This document shows positions 9,361 through 21,749 of a stretch of 64,000 bases of DNA, in pieces. The position numbers were made by a program, and so were the translations under genes. The stretch comes from Prinsepia uniflora (lineage: Eukaryota > Streptophyta > Magnoliopsida > Rosales > Rosaceae), in assembly GCA_032719365.1 (NCBI GenBank), contig CM064873.1, forward strand, positions 46,724,332-46,788,331, read 5' to 3'. The notes under the pieces are model-generated. The model did no database searches. It was given only the letters and a program-made list of their open reading frames with translations, and had not been told where the DNA came from. Positions within the stretch are counted from its first letter, which is position 1. Each line of letters starts with the position of its first letter.

Positions 9361-10330
9361 GTTGTGACATGCCTCACATCAAGTGATAGGAATCCTTGCC
9401 TCCCTTGCTAAAAGCTTCAATGTTGGCACCACCTGTACTTGAAGATGACAAGTCCGCAAATGCACCGAGCTCTTCTATATGTCAAACACCATATGCATGG
9501 TCATTAGAAGTACGCCTCGTGCAACACTTTGAGCTCCAACCAGGAATTGCCTTACATTCTAATGTGTCTTGATCCTTGTGTCTCAGGCCCTTCTATCTTC
9601 CAAGCGCCACATGTATGGTCCACCTCTAAGCTTTCTTCCTTCAATTATGCTCAACAGGGCCTAGAATGGCTGGTCTCTAGAAGGTCATTCGCTGGGCAAA
9701 ACAACTCATTGCAAAGTTTCATGCACTCCATGGCACCACATGCACTTCGCCTCGTATCATGGGTTACCTTGTCTCTCCTTGCACTATGGCACATATCCCC
9801 TTGCATTTTGACGTGCCTAACTTCAAGTCATAGGATGCCTTGCCTCTTGTGGATGAAATCCTAGACAGGTCATGGTGCACCTTGCTTCTCATGTGTCGAA
9901 TTCTTCTATCCACCAAGCACCAAGTGAATGGTCACTGGGAAAAATACCTCATATCATTTGCCCCATCACCTCCTACTACAACCTTGCCTTGCCTTGCCTT
10001 GCACTGTGGCACACCAATCCTTGAATGTAGAATACCTTGCGTCGCACTTACAGCATGCCTTATCTTATAGTTGTACCACGCCTTGCCTCACAGTGTAAGG
10101 CGCCTCGCCTTGGGTTGTGACACTCCTCACTTCGAATGATGGAACTTTTCGTCTCTCCCTGTTGAAAGCCTTGATGCATCATGGTATATCGCTCCCAATG
10201 CCTCGAGCTCTTCAATCCGTGAAACGCCACGAGCATGTTAATTGGATAAGCATCTTGATGTCAACTCCACCCTTTCTAGAAGTCGGAAGTTCTCACAAAA
10301 TAAGTTCTACAAGACTTCACTAGAAGTATG
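9355..10330. repeat. Degenerate ~305-bp tandem repeats
   Basis: Two phrases recur in the same order: a GTGACATGCCTCAC-like block near 9360, 9809 and 10113, and a CTTCTATCCACCAAGCACC-like block near 9472, 9591, 9902 and 10211. The spacing of the later copies is close to 305-310 bases. I read this as about three decayed units plus a partial one. No coding capacity is evident; the region is part of the 3' non-coding section of the Tat-like element. Confidence 0.4.
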
Positions 10331-11887
10331 CTTTTATGCATCTTGAAATGATCATCTCTGAAAATTGAATATATTGCCACTTGAATCATCACAATTGGAC
10401 TTCTCGAGCTCCCAAATAGTCAAAGTGACGAAGCTGAAAAAATAAATATTAATTTTTAAAATATATATATATACACACAAAAGTAGACTACTTGCAACGG
10501 AAAAGAAAGAAAGAATAAAAGTTAAATATCAATTTCTAAATATATAAATCATATATATATATATATATATATATATGAAAATAGCATCTGCGGAATAGTC
10601 AACCAAAAAAAGAAAGCAAAAAGCAAGAACAAGGACAAGTGTGTTGTGCAACATACAAAATAGGCAGGTCTTTTTGCTACCCGCTACAGACGTTTCGTCT
10701 ACATCAACCTTGGTGTATCTCGTACCTTTCATTCAACGTCAGACTGTGCAGCCATCATGTTTGAAAAACAATGTCGTGGGATAACTTCTCTACATCCCAA
10801 TGAGAGTGCGCACTCATACGCACCTGATGCATCCAACTCTCCACCCGTCATCCCTTGCCACGCGTCAGAGCTTGGAACTTTTCTTCCCCGACTCAAAAGA
10901 AAACTGCAAAATCTGCTGCCTACGCGCTAGCTGATGGCCCGTCCCACGCACACGCTTGCCAACAGTTGACGAGCCTGCCGCGCTGCCCCTATTTGTCTCC
11001 GACCGTTCTCGCCGTCCTCCTGCTGCGCGCTGTTCGTTGTCTTCGCGAGGCGTGACCCGCCAGACGCCATCCATCCACTCATGCCACTGATATAGCTCGC
11101 ATGGCCAATAACGCCATCTTCTTTCAGCCAAGACAATTATTGTTACCATTTACCAGATTATCGGAGGACTAGCAGCTGCAACAATCACTCCCTGCAACTC
11201 TCCCACCTGCAAAAACCAAAAAGGGAAAAAAAGAGGAAGAACGCTCGCAGATGCCATGGCATCAAGCCATCTCATCGTCATCCTTTAAATAGTAAGTTCT
11301 CATCTTAACCTATTAGTGGATGAATTGATTGAGGGTTATCATCCTTCACCAACGGCAAAAAAAAAAGGCAGTTTTGATATTTTGAATGGAAGTTACAATT
11401 TCCATGCTGCTATATTGAATCAATTAGAGGCATAAATGGAAAAATTGAGTTGGAAGTTACAAACTCCAACAATTAATTGGAGAATTGATTTAAAAGGAAA
11501 CCACATAAGAAGGAAAAGACAACCGCTCCAATTAGTGAGTTAATTAAACCTTACTCATCCTCCACCTCCAACAAAAAGTCAAGGCAAACATTAATTTTGA
11601 TTTTTGGAGTTCAGTGACCATCTTCAAATGGAAAATATGAAAACTCTAATTATCAATGAAGGAGTTAACTACAGAAGGACTACAAGCTCACCTCAATTAC
11701 ATGAACTCTAAGCCCACTGCGTACCGGTACCAACTAGATGTGACATTCCGAACTCAGCAGAATTAATCATACTAAAAAATAATGCGAGAGAAGACGAAGT
11801 CTTATTCCCAAATAAAAATTTATTGGGACCACAATACAAATTACATCCTTTAGGATTCCCGGAATTCCTCAGCGATGTGGAGGTATT
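10331..11887. other. Non-coding 3' section of the Tat-like element
   Basis: This holds two AT dinucleotide runs (about 10458-10475 and 10548-10576), a moderately GC-rich stretch at 10840-11060 and an A-rich region. The stretch AAGTCTTATTCCCAAATAAAAATTTATTGGG near 11798-11828 has the look of the segment preceding the 3' LTR in Tat-type elements. Short frames exist on both strands at 10855-11149 but match nothing I know. Confidence 0.35.
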
Positions 11888-11945
11888 TGTGGAACATAAA
11901 ATCATCCAAAATGGGCAATGGTGACAATTCCCCTAAATATTATGC
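11888..11945 (+). mobile_element. Start of a truncated 3' LTR of the Tat-like element
   Basis: About 60 bases starting TGTGGAACATAAAATCATCC align with the start of the 5' LTR at 5464. Beyond about 11945 the match is lost and the sequence becomes A-rich, so most of the LTR is deleted or too diverged to see. Confidence 0.5.
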
Positions 11946-14109
11946 TGCTTATAGATGTTTTACTATTATAAAGCTAAAAAAAAAAATTGGGCAAGAATAC
12001 CTGGACAAAAAAAAAAAATCATAGCTCACACTAAATATATATTTAATACTTTTAAAAGATGATTTTTTAAAAAGATAACCAAATAAAAATTTGTAAAAAA
12101 AATATATAGTAAATCCTTCTACTAACAAAACAAAAACACCTTACTTCTTTTCATTCTATTATTTCATGTTTCTTTATCCATTATTTTAAAATAATAATGG
12201 ATCTTCTGCAAATTCCTCTTTCATATAATTTTATTATGAATGTTTTTGTATTACAGTTCTCAAACCAATTTTTTCATAGAAGGATGACGGATTAAACTGA
12301 TATGTTCCAATTTTAGATTTTTAAATTATTTCTTTAAATGACGTAAATTGAGCTTATGGAAAATGAAGTCTCCAGCTCCTGAGTATCGATAATTTTTTAA
12401 TAAATTTTCTATTGATTAAAGACTGTAAACAAATCTTAAAAAGTTAAGCCAGCCACCAGCCACCAGCCACCAGCCACCGGCTATCAGGCTACAAGTTGCT
12501 GGCTTCGTGGCCCCACCTCCCAATTTTTGATATCCATAATGCATGCATGTCCATGGTTATATTGCATCATGCATGACTATGATGAATATATATATAATGG
12601 ATACGCATGTATGCCATCCCATGTGCGTGTATCAAAGACAGGCCACGTGGGCATCTGCTTACCGGTGATGATCAAATAAAGACAACTGGCGAACAGACCA
12701 CGTGTCCTGTCACAATGGCCTTAATAATTCGCGGGAACCAGGAGTCGGGGATCCGCTGAACAGAAATCAATACATACACGCAGGGGAGGGTCCCGCCAAA
12801 CGTTTCTTGCATATACCGCCACCGCAGAGGAACGGCAATCAGTGATCAAAGGGATATAATCCAGAGAGTTCTTTTGTAATATCTCTCCGACCAAATCATG
12901 CAACTAAGTTTCTTATAAATGTGAAATTTATTTAATTTTTATTTATTTAAACAACCTTTACCATTTTATATTTTTCGTTTCTTTAATAAGGTTTGTTGGG
13001 CCCAACCTTTCTGATTCAAACCAATGATTAGTTTGGTAATGGATTGGTGGCTGCTTAATGTCCTTTTGCTTTATACGTCCAAGAGTTATTTTTGGAAAAT
13101 GATACAGAGGTTACGTGGTTTTCAATTTCTTTTAAAAAATGTATTTACAAAAATTCTTGCAATTAAATACAAAAAACTTAAAACCGGTTTCTCTTCTCCT
13201 AAATAAAAAAAAAAAAGGAAAGAAAAAACTAAGTAGTAGAAGGAGGAGGAAGATCATTTTCTTTCCTTTTTTGTTTTTGGATTTGTAATATGAGTTTATT
13301 TGTGGTGATAATTTATTTAAGCAATACTCGAGTTTAACTTCCCCATCATATTATTTTACTATTTTTTCAATTCATCCCTTTATCCAAAATTATCTTTCAA
13401 AATTTCATCTTTTCAAATCTTCTATCTAACTATTAGAGCAGTTTTGTCTTAATATATCTCCTTGATATTGGTTGACGTGGTTAGATTAGGACAAAATATG
13501 CTTTTTTACGCTATTGGATCGTTGGAGATCAAGTTTCTCTCATATCTACTATACTTTTCGGTATTTCAAGATCAGATGTAATGGATTTGACGACAGTGAC
13601 TATATTTTTGTGTATATTTTGTTTGTTTACTGTCATATCTTGATTTTGATAGTACAATTTTACATTTTCTTATAATATACAATAATATCTCTTTTGATAA
13701 AAAAAAATAATACAATTAAGTACAATTGGTCCTTTACAATTGATAGCATTGATTTTCATTCTTAATTTATTTATTTCTTTTTTACAATTTTTTATATTTT
13801 ATTTTTTTACTTTTTTTTTTTTTGTGAAATGTAACTACTAATATCTATGTCCTAAAACTTATAGTATTTATTGTCTAGTTTTTTTGGCGTAAAATTACAT
13901 CAAAATTTTCCCACCCATGCCTTTAAGCTCATACTTGATATATAGGGAATTTCGTTTCTACTTTTTATCATATAGACATTTTTAATTACTTATAATGCAA
14001 TTGCAGTTATCTTGTATATAAATAATACAATTATGATTCAATATGTACATATGATTTAATTATCATATATTTTTATATATAATATAGTTGTAATAATTAT
14101 TGAATAGTG
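11946..14109. other. AT-rich intergenic DNA, no gene recognised
   Basis: The stretch is rich in A and T runs and has no long frame. Around 12451-12480 there is a short direct repeat of CCACCAG. Near 12635-12720 two CACGTG-type motifs occur (GGCCACGTGGGC and ACCACGTGTCC). A 60-codon minus-strand frame at 12721-12903 resembles no family I know. This may be host DNA that received the surrounding insertions. Confidence 0.5.
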
Positions 14110-14683
14110 TTATTATAGTTTATCACGCACCTAGAGTACATGTTTAATTTATCTTGGATTAAGATTTATTTTGCCCAAATAGTGTACTTTTCGAGAAATC
14201 TTACACATATAGTGCAGTTTTAGTTGATCTTGCACATATAAAATTATTACCATCTACTTTACATATTGTATAGTTTCAATCCCCAAGAAAAGTTACAAGT
14301 TATCTTATACATATCTTGCAATTTCAGTCCTAATTTATCTTGCACATATAATGTAGTCTTAGGTCCATCTTGGATAATTATCATGTATCTTGCACATATA
14401 GTGCTATTTCAATGCATCAAGGAGAGTTAAGATATATCTTGCACATCAGTTTCAACCCCTCGAGGAGAATAACGATCTATTTTGCCTATTGTATCAATTT
14501 TAGCCCATCCAAAAGAAGTACGAACTAACTTGCACATATAGCTTATGTCCGTAGTAAAGAATTATAACCTATCTTGCACATATAGTGTAGTTTCAATGTA
14601 TTTTGGATAATGCAATCTATCTTACACATAAAATATAGTTTGGTCAAATCTTGAACATTATGTTTTAACTAACCTTGAGTGTA
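14110..14683. repeat. Degenerate minisatellite, left part
   Basis: Units of roughly 55-65 bases share the core TATCTTGCACATATAGTG followed by a GTTTCAAT-like segment; about nine are recognisable. The array continues after the LTR insertion at 20860-21000 (TTTTCATATATAGT repeats), showing that the solo LTR landed inside it. Confidence 0.65.
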
Positions 14684-14688
14684 TAGTG
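14684..14688. repeat. Target site duplication TAGTG (left)
   Basis: TAGTG directly precedes the LTR start at 14689 and is repeated exactly at 20860-20864 after the LTR end. Confidence 0.85.
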
Positions 14689-14848
14689 TGTAACGACCCG
14701 TCCCAAATTTCGGGATTAAATTAGTGACTAATGAAGGATTAGTGAGATTAATCGGTGTTTAGTTGGGCGATTTTGGACGGATGTTGCGAAATGACTGTTT
14801 TGCCCCTAGACTGGGCAAAATGTTGACTTTTGACTCGGGTGGTCAAAC

Positions 14849-15332
14849 TGTGACGACCCGGAAATTCCAAAAAGGAAAAATTGGAAAAATTGGAAGGAAA
14901 GGCCGATTTTGCCCTTAGTTATGGGGGCAAAAGTTGACTTTTGACCGGGACCTTGTTTGGACTTTCCGTTTTGTTTTATGATAAAAAGGTTTTATGAAAT
15001 GATTTTCATGTGTTTTGGCTTGAAAGCCGGTGATTCATGTGTTTGACCTTATGCATGCATGGTTTGATAAACTAGAAGGTAAATAATGTATTTTGAGATG
15101 TGTTTTCAAATGATATTATTTTTGTCCACTCATACGTTTTCTGTTTTTGATTACCTTTCAGGCCGTGACACGACGTTCGGGGCTGATCGAGAGGCAGAGG
15201 CATGAGCAGAAATCAATCAGTCATCCCTTGTTTGACAGGTGCTGAGGGGTAGTTTCGAGACTTCAGTTGACTTGTTAGACGGGAGCAGGACTGGGTGCGG
15301 TTATCAAAGTCTAGTTGGGACGGGTCCTGTCA
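14849..15332 (+). mobile_element. Short solo LTR nested in the outer LTR
   Basis: This 484-base LTR starts TGTGACGACCCGG and ends GGGACGGGTCCTGTCA. The five bases CAAAC occur on both sides (14844-14848 and 15333-15337), proving an independent insertion. It retains the beginning and the last ~370 bases of the larger LTR type, including GTCCACTCATACG and the tract ending TTTCAG, but lacks the middle with the donor-like arm and minisatellites. It is either an internally deleted LTR or a naturally compact subfamily. Confidence 0.85.
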
Positions 15333-17089
15333 CAAACGGACTTTGGCTGATGACTGTGACGTAGTTCGGGACGTCACGAGTACGAAGACAGGCGACACGT
15401 CCGATTCCGACATACGAAGTGAAAGGTATAAGGTTCGGAAGTTGAATGGCATTTGGGTAATTTAGTTGAAAGGGCAATTTGGTCATTTAGTTGCATTGGG
15501 ATCTGTGCCCAGTGATATTAGGACACTTGGCTTCCTTGGGAGATGTGCCCACCAGATTTGGGACACTTGTCTCTTATTGGAAGGCCGTGGATACCTCCTC
15601 ACCGCCTCTCAAAATTATTTGAAACAATTGCACGATTTTGGGAAACCAGAAAACAGAGTGATCGTGTAAGGACCATGAACCCAGACCCTTACAAAGCTCA
15701 TGATCTTGATCTTTGTTTGTAACTTGTGAAGGGAAATGAGGGAAGACAATAAGAGGATTGTGGTGGCGTGATCACGATGGCCTGCCGTGGACGGTAGCCT
15801 TGGAACCGTGAGAAACAGAGTCTAAAGTGAGACCATGAACCCAATTTGTTCAAATCACTCTCAAGCTTCATCCTTTGCCTCTGTTGTGTGAACGAAAGAT
15901 GAAAAGGGAGTTATGATGAAGCTGGTGGTGGCCACGACAGTGGACGATGACATGTTAAGGTGAGTTTCCGATGAAGCTTTAGTTTGAATTCGAAAATGGT
16001 GATTTTGATTATAGAAGTTGTTGATCGATTCTGTGAATTGGAATATGTTTCTGAGGTTGCAAGGAGGCCCTTGGACTTGAAACCAAGACCTATGGTGGTC
16101 TGTGGTGGTCGGCGACAGAGGACGAAGGAAGGCCGGTTGTTCTTCGAATCGGGAAGGTACTTTCTAGTTTCTAAGTATATGTTTTGAAACCATAAATCGA
16201 TTTGAAATAGTGGGACGAATCTATAGGACTTAACTGGGTTGAAAATATATTGAAAATGGGAGAAAACCAGGAATGCCGGTTCGACTGGACCGGGAATTAG
16301 CGGACCGAACCGGACCGGTCTGAACCAAGTCGACCTGAGGTAGGGGATGATGAACAGTATGGCGCATGGGCTTCACGCACAGCCGCTTGCGGCGGTGCGT
16401 GAGGGCGCGTGGGACCTCTTTTGTGGAAGTGTTCAACACGTGTTTTAACGTATTCGATGTAACGAACATTTTGGGACTGGTTTCGAGTCGATCAGACATC
16501 GTTTCGATATGATTCAGGATTTTCGAAGGTTTAGGATCGAGTTTAAAAATAGTTAAAAATTTAGAAAAATTACGGGGATTTAATAGAAGCATATTGAAGT
16601 GGTGAGTGACCTTAGAATGTGATATGGACAAGTTCGGGAGGTCTGGTGATAGTGGATTAGCCGGTAAAGGCGTATTACACGCGTATCAAGGCGGTAGCGA
16701 GGACGGTCTGTGAGTGGGTGTTATTTCTAAATTATGATGCATGAATAAATGTTTTATATATTTTCTATATATGATTTCTATGATTATGATTATGATATTG
16801 ATGATTTATGATTTTCATGTATTTCGAGATGTTTTATGTATTTGTACGTATTCCGAGATTGTGCTTTTATACTGCAATTTGATGATGGCTTCAATGACAT
16901 GGTTTTTGAGATTTGAATTACGATTTGATTTCAAACATTTATAAATGGATTTTGAAAAGTAATTTCGGGCTTGAGGATCCATTTATAAATGTGATTTCAG
17001 TTTTGGAATCGGATTTCTGAAATATGATTCTGGATTCGGTTTTGGAACTTGATACATGGATTTATGGATTTTATATAATTTTAACATGG

Positions 17090-17330
17090 TTTTGGGTTTA
17101 AAGACCCTTTCTTAATCTGGTTTTGGGTTTAAATATCCGTTGATTGATGTGACGAGGGAAGGCCCTTAATTGATATGTTTTGAGTTTAAAGACTCGTGAG
17201 TTTAAAGACTCGTTATTGTGATATCCCCCGAGGCCTATTGTGTTTTGAGTTTAAAGACTCGTTGATACCCCGGGAAGGCCTGATATGTGTTTTGAGTTTA
17301 AAGACTCATTGATATGTGATCTAACTGGTT
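17090..17330 (+). repeat. GAGTTTAAAGACTC palindrome array
   Basis: Several copies of TTTGAGTTTAAAGACTC are scattered through the outer LTR here. The unit is close to self-complementary (GAGT..ACTC). The same array type, reverse orientation, is present at 30520-30690 and 57340-57570. Confidence 0.7.
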
Positions 17331-17788
17331 GATTGAAATGTGATTTACTGTTGATTTCAGATGGTTTTCAGATACTTTTATTTTGATTTATGGTTTTGGG
17401 CTAAGGCCCGAGGTTTGAGAAAAGGAAAGGATTTCTGGTTTTCATAAACGGTTTTCTTATCTTGAAAAGAAATGGTTTTCGAATGCATGCATTGGTTTTA
17501 CATGGAGGGTATAAATGTCTTTTCTTATAAAATGTTTTTTAAACTAGTTATTTATTTTTGTCCACTCACAGTCTTTTTTGTTTTTCGATGCCCTCCAGGT
17601 TGATGCGGTACGGGCTGTTGTTGGTGAGACTGAGACATCACTCACACGATCCACAGTGGTTTTTGCGCACTCTGGGAAGTCGGAAGTTAGTTTTGGACGG
17701 CTCGCCTTGGTATCCCTTGTCTGGTCTGCGTGTTACATGGGGGTTAAACGGGTGTTTAGCCTTCGTGTTGCACGTGGGTTAGACGAGA

Positions 17789-20700
17789 TGTAACGACCCG
17801 TCCCGAATTCCAGGATTAGATTAGTGACTAATCACGATTAGTGAGGTTAATCGGTGATTAGTTGGGCGAAATCGGATGAACGATGCAAAATGACCGCTTT
17901 GCCCTTGGAATGGGTAAAACGTTGACTTTTCATTCTGGCAGTCAAATGGACTTTGAACGATGACCGTGACGTAGTTCGTGATGTCACGAGTTCATAGACA
18001 GGTGGCACGTTCAATTCCGACATTCGAGGAAGAAGTTATGACGTTCGGAAGTTAAGGGGCATTTTGGTAATTTTGATTAAAAGGGGCAAATAGTTGACTT
18101 TTGACTTGGGATGTCTGATGGCCCAGGATCGAGGACCGTTACGTAGATCGTGACGATACAAATCCATAGACAGGCGGCATGCTGAAATCCAATTTCGAAC
18201 GGGAGAGTTATAGGTCACAGAAGGTCGATTTCACTATGCATGTACTTCGAGACGATGATGATTTGGCAATATCTGATTGGTCAGATATTTTAAGTGGGAC
18301 CCATGGATGAGTGACAACTGTCACTTATCGCATTGGCTAAAACCCCTAAATTGGGGATCTAACTTAATTAAATAATATTATTTTAATTATTTAATAATTA
18401 AACTCACCCAACACTCAATCCTAACCCTCCATCTATTTTACTCTCTCAAATCCTCACCATCCATTTAATCTTTTCTTCTCTCATCTGATCATCTTCATTT
18501 CCTTTCCCTTAAACCCGAAACCATATTCTTCATTCTTCCATTTCTCCATACAAACAAACACCTCACCACACCTCACCACCACCATCACCGTGCATCAACA
18601 TGACCGTGTGAGGAGTGAGGATGGATTGAGGAAGACAAGAACGGTGGCGAGCCACGGCGGCGGTCCACGACGGAGGATGAACCCAAGACGGTGGGTTTTA
18701 GTTTAAAAATCCAAGTTTCGGTTTTGTTGGTTTTTACTCGATTCCATTAATAAGGTTGGCTTCCTGGTGGTTTAAGGGGAAGGACTGGATTGTTTTCGAG
18801 TGTTTGGATGGCTTGTAACGACGGTGAATGGCGAAGGAAACCGCTACCCGCCATGGCCGATCATGGGGTATGAGACTTTGAGGTTTTCTCCTGTTTTTAA
18901 TGTGTAAAAAGATCTGTAATGAGATTAGGAAAAAGTAGGTATTAAAATAGGTTGAAATGGACCGAAAATGGACGAGTTTAGGCGTTGAACCGATCCAGAC
19001 CAGTTCGGCCGGTCCAAGAACCAGAGAACCGGTTCGACCATTGGAGAAGATGAACAGTGTACCCAGCGCGTGGGCTCAAGCGCAGGTGCTTCCATGGGCA
19101 CGTGTCCCATAATTTGGAGATGTTTTTAACACGCAAAATTTTTCTATTTGATGTAACGAATATTTTGGGACTGGTTTCGTGTCGATTGGACACTGTCTCG
19201 ATAATGTTCGGGGCATCAGAAGGTTTAGGTTCGAGTTTTAAATTAGTTAAAAATTTGGGAAAATTACGGAGCTTCAATGAGAGGTTAACAAGGTAGTTAG
19301 TAACCCTCTAGATTGATTTGGACAGGTTTGGGAGTCCCGGTGACGACGATTTACCCGGTGAGGCTTACGACAGGCAAACCAAGGCGGCAACATAGGACGG
19401 TCTGTGAGTGGACCTTGATTTCTAAACTGTGATGCATGCATAAATGTTTTATATGGATTATGAATGTGATTCTATGATGTTGAATTGGATGGTTGTGAAT
19501 TATATGGTTTCACGCTTTACGAGGCGATTTACGTGCTTGCACGTAAATCGAGGTTTTTCGGTTTTGCACTGATTTTCCGTACTTATGGTTTTGGATATGA
19601 TTTCATGAAATGGTTTTGGAATTGAAAAGGTAAACTCGGGTTCAAGACCCATCTGTTTTGGAAACCCTCGGACTCTACGTCCTTTTAGTGACATTCTCGG
19701 GCCGGAGGCCCAATTAGTTCTTAAATTGATTTCGGATTTGGAAATATGGAATCGGGCATGAGACCCATTTGATTTAAAAAATCGGGCACGAGGCCCAGTT
19801 GGTTTACGAATCGGGCATGAGGTCCAGTTTGTATGTGGATTTGGGCCTAGGGCACAGTTATGTGTTACGATGGTGATTTCGGGTCAGGGACCCACAAATG
19901 GTTTTTATGGTTCATGACTGTTTATGGGAACCGACATGAACCCTTGAAATGGATTTATAGTTCATGAAGGTTTATGAGAACCGGCATGAACCCTTGAAAG
20001 GATTTTATGGTTCATGAGGGCTTATGAGGGTCGGGCATGAATCCTTGGAAGGTTTAAAGAATGATTTCAAAAGGTTTTTCATATGCCATCCTTTATATAT
20101 GATTGTCTCTTCCGGGGAGGGTCGTTGGCCTGGGTGGATCCCAGAGTAGTCACGGAGCACTGACTGAGTGGAGTCGCCCCCTAGTTGGGTTCCTTACTCT
20201 CAGGAAGGGCATGGTTCGTAACCTTCAGGGAAGGTCATTGATCTACGGACTTTGACCTGGGTGGACCCTGGAGAGACTTGGATTTGAGACCCCGGTTAGC
20301 ACGCACGTAGCTCTAGATACCGTGACAGGTTCGGTGATATGAAATATAATGGATAAACATGATTTCGATTGGTTTGGGAAATTGTGTTTTATGATGATAA
20401 ATGGATTTGGGCTGAGATCCCGCATATGTTTACTATGTTGTGGTTTTCTGTAAATGGTTTGGGCAGGAGCCCGTATGATTATGGTTGTTTAAACATATGT
20501 GATTGGATAAATGGTTTTACTATGCATGCATGCTTTTTAGTGAAGGGTATAAAGGTCTTTATAAAATGTATTTACGAACTTATTACTTTTTGTCCACTCA
20601 CAGTCTTTCTGTTTTCAATACCCTTCAGGTTGACTACGATGCGGACCGTAGCAGAGACCGAGATATCACATACCTCCTCCGGATCCTAGCGTACTCTGGA

Positions 20701-20807
20701 AGCCTCCGGGCTAAAGGTTTTAATTTTCCTTGGTCTGACACTCCGGGTCAGACAAGATCAGGGGCATTCCTCGTTAATCCCAGGGGGATTGAGGACGAGT
20801 CGTGACA
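17789..20807 (+). mobile_element. Solo LTR (inner), GGGC-palindrome subfamily
   Basis: It starts TGTAACGACCCGTCCC and ends GACGAGTCGTGACA. The flanking pentamers are CGAGA (17784-17788) and CGGGA (20808-20812), a target duplication with one mismatch, and the outer LTR resumes with its final ~47 bases after it. No internal region is present, so this is a solo LTR of about 3.0 kb. It carries a degraded hairpin (18305-18330), CTGTGAGTGGAC (19402-19413), GGGC..GGCCC and GGTTCATG..CATGAACC minisatellites (about 19620-20045), GTCCACTCACAG (20592-20603) and CCCTTCAG (ending 20628). Confidence 0.85.
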
Positions 20808-20859
20808 CGGGAGCATGGCTTATCCCTTAATTCAGAGGGATTGGGGATGGGTCGTGTCA

Positions 20860-20864
20860 TAGTG
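20860..20864. repeat. Target site duplication TAGTG (right)
   Basis: Exact copy of 14684-14688 immediately after the outer LTR. Confidence 0.85.
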
Positions 20865-21749
20865 TTTTTACAATATATTTTCATATATAGTACATTTTTA
20901 ATTTCATTTGTATATAGTGTAGATTTCGACTGATTTTCATATATAATGTAGTTTCAACTAATTTTCTACATTTTTATTTATGTTTATAGGTTAACATAGT
21001 CTTCAAACATCGGTTAGATAGTAAACTTACTTAGATAACCGTAAACGTAAAATACATAACCATTTCCAACATTCATATATTAACCAACTATGTTGCACAA
21101 TCCCAATTAAGAATATTTAGGTACTTAGAAAAAATGATCACATGAACAAGTCTTTAGCTCTAGCTATGGTTAAATCCTTGGCATTAGGAACATGTGTTAC
21201 TACTAATACGTTCCCTTGCGTTAATCACATAAATAATCCTTGCTACTTTTATTTAAGTTTCCATATTACTCCTTCTATTATTTCTTTATCATTCACTTAT
21301 TAACAAACAAGTCTAACTGTTTGATTTCCCTTTTATGACCAAAACTATGTTACAAACTGTATGTATCTTAATCATGTAGTGCAAATAGTAATTAAGGTAA
21401 TTAATAACAACCAAAAAATCATTGTGATATACTAAAATAACAATCTTAATATTAGTTCCCATAACTTATCCTTTGGTCATAATCTACTTTTATAATCATC
21501 AGACTTGTCATATTCAAACTACCATGTTGATTTCTTAATTATCCTCATAAGCAACACCCATAACGAATCCTTTTGTTTAATAATCTCATTACCACTTATC
21601 AAAATTATCATTAATTATCCAAATACACTTAAAACAAAACCCTTTTGTATGCACAAGATAAGTTGAACCTTGAAACTATGTTCAATCGAAGGCCAATCAA
21701 CTCAAAAATTACACCATTACACTCAGAGCATCATGAAGAACCATATTCA
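20865..21749. other. Minisatellite tail, then AT-rich DNA without genes
   Basis: The first ~130 bases continue the minisatellite interrupted at 14683. After about 21000 the sequence is AT-rich, with no coding frame or recognised repeat. Confidence 0.5.

Larger units (their letters stand above)
5464..11945 (+). mobile_element. Decayed Tat-like Ty3/gypsy element with gag but no pol
   Basis: A 5' LTR (5464-6050) is followed by a primer-site-like start ATTGGTGCTTTCATTGAG, a gag pseudogene with a Tat/Retand-type nucleocapsid finger, then tandem arrays and non-coding DNA, and finally the start of a 3' LTR at 11888, whose first ~60 bases match the 5' LTR start (TGTGGAACCCAAAATCATCC against TGTGGAACATAAAATCATCC). 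No protease, reverse transcriptase, RNase H or integrase motif is present, so the element could only move with enzymes supplied by others. The long repeat-rich 3' part fits what is known of Tat-lineage elements, whose 3' regions are long and variable. The 3' boundary is uncertain. Confidence 0.55.
14689..20859 (+). mobile_element. Solo LTR (outer) containing two nested solo LTRs
   Basis: The outer LTR starts TGTAACGACCCGTCCC at 14689 and ends GGGATGGGTCGTGTCA at 20859, flanked by TAGTG on both sides. Its own sequence is 14689-14848, 15338-17788 and 20813-20859; the rest is two younger LTRs. There is no primer site, gag or pol, so it is a solo LTR left by recombination between two LTRs. It belongs to the subfamily with GAGTTTAAAGACTC palindromes (about 17090-17330). 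The arm CTGTGAGTGGGT lies at 16708-16719, GTCCACTCACAG at 17560-17571 and the CTCCAG tract at 17598. The arms pair with two G-U wobbles. Confidence 0.85.

Noticed and set aside
10855..11149. Overlapping frames in a GC-richer stretch as a gene
   Set aside because: Frames overlap on both strands, match no family I know and lie in the non-coding 3' part of the Tat-like element.
12721..12903. 60-codon minus-strand frame in AT-rich DNA as a host gene
   Set aside because: No known domain, short length, and no splice or promoter context that I could support.
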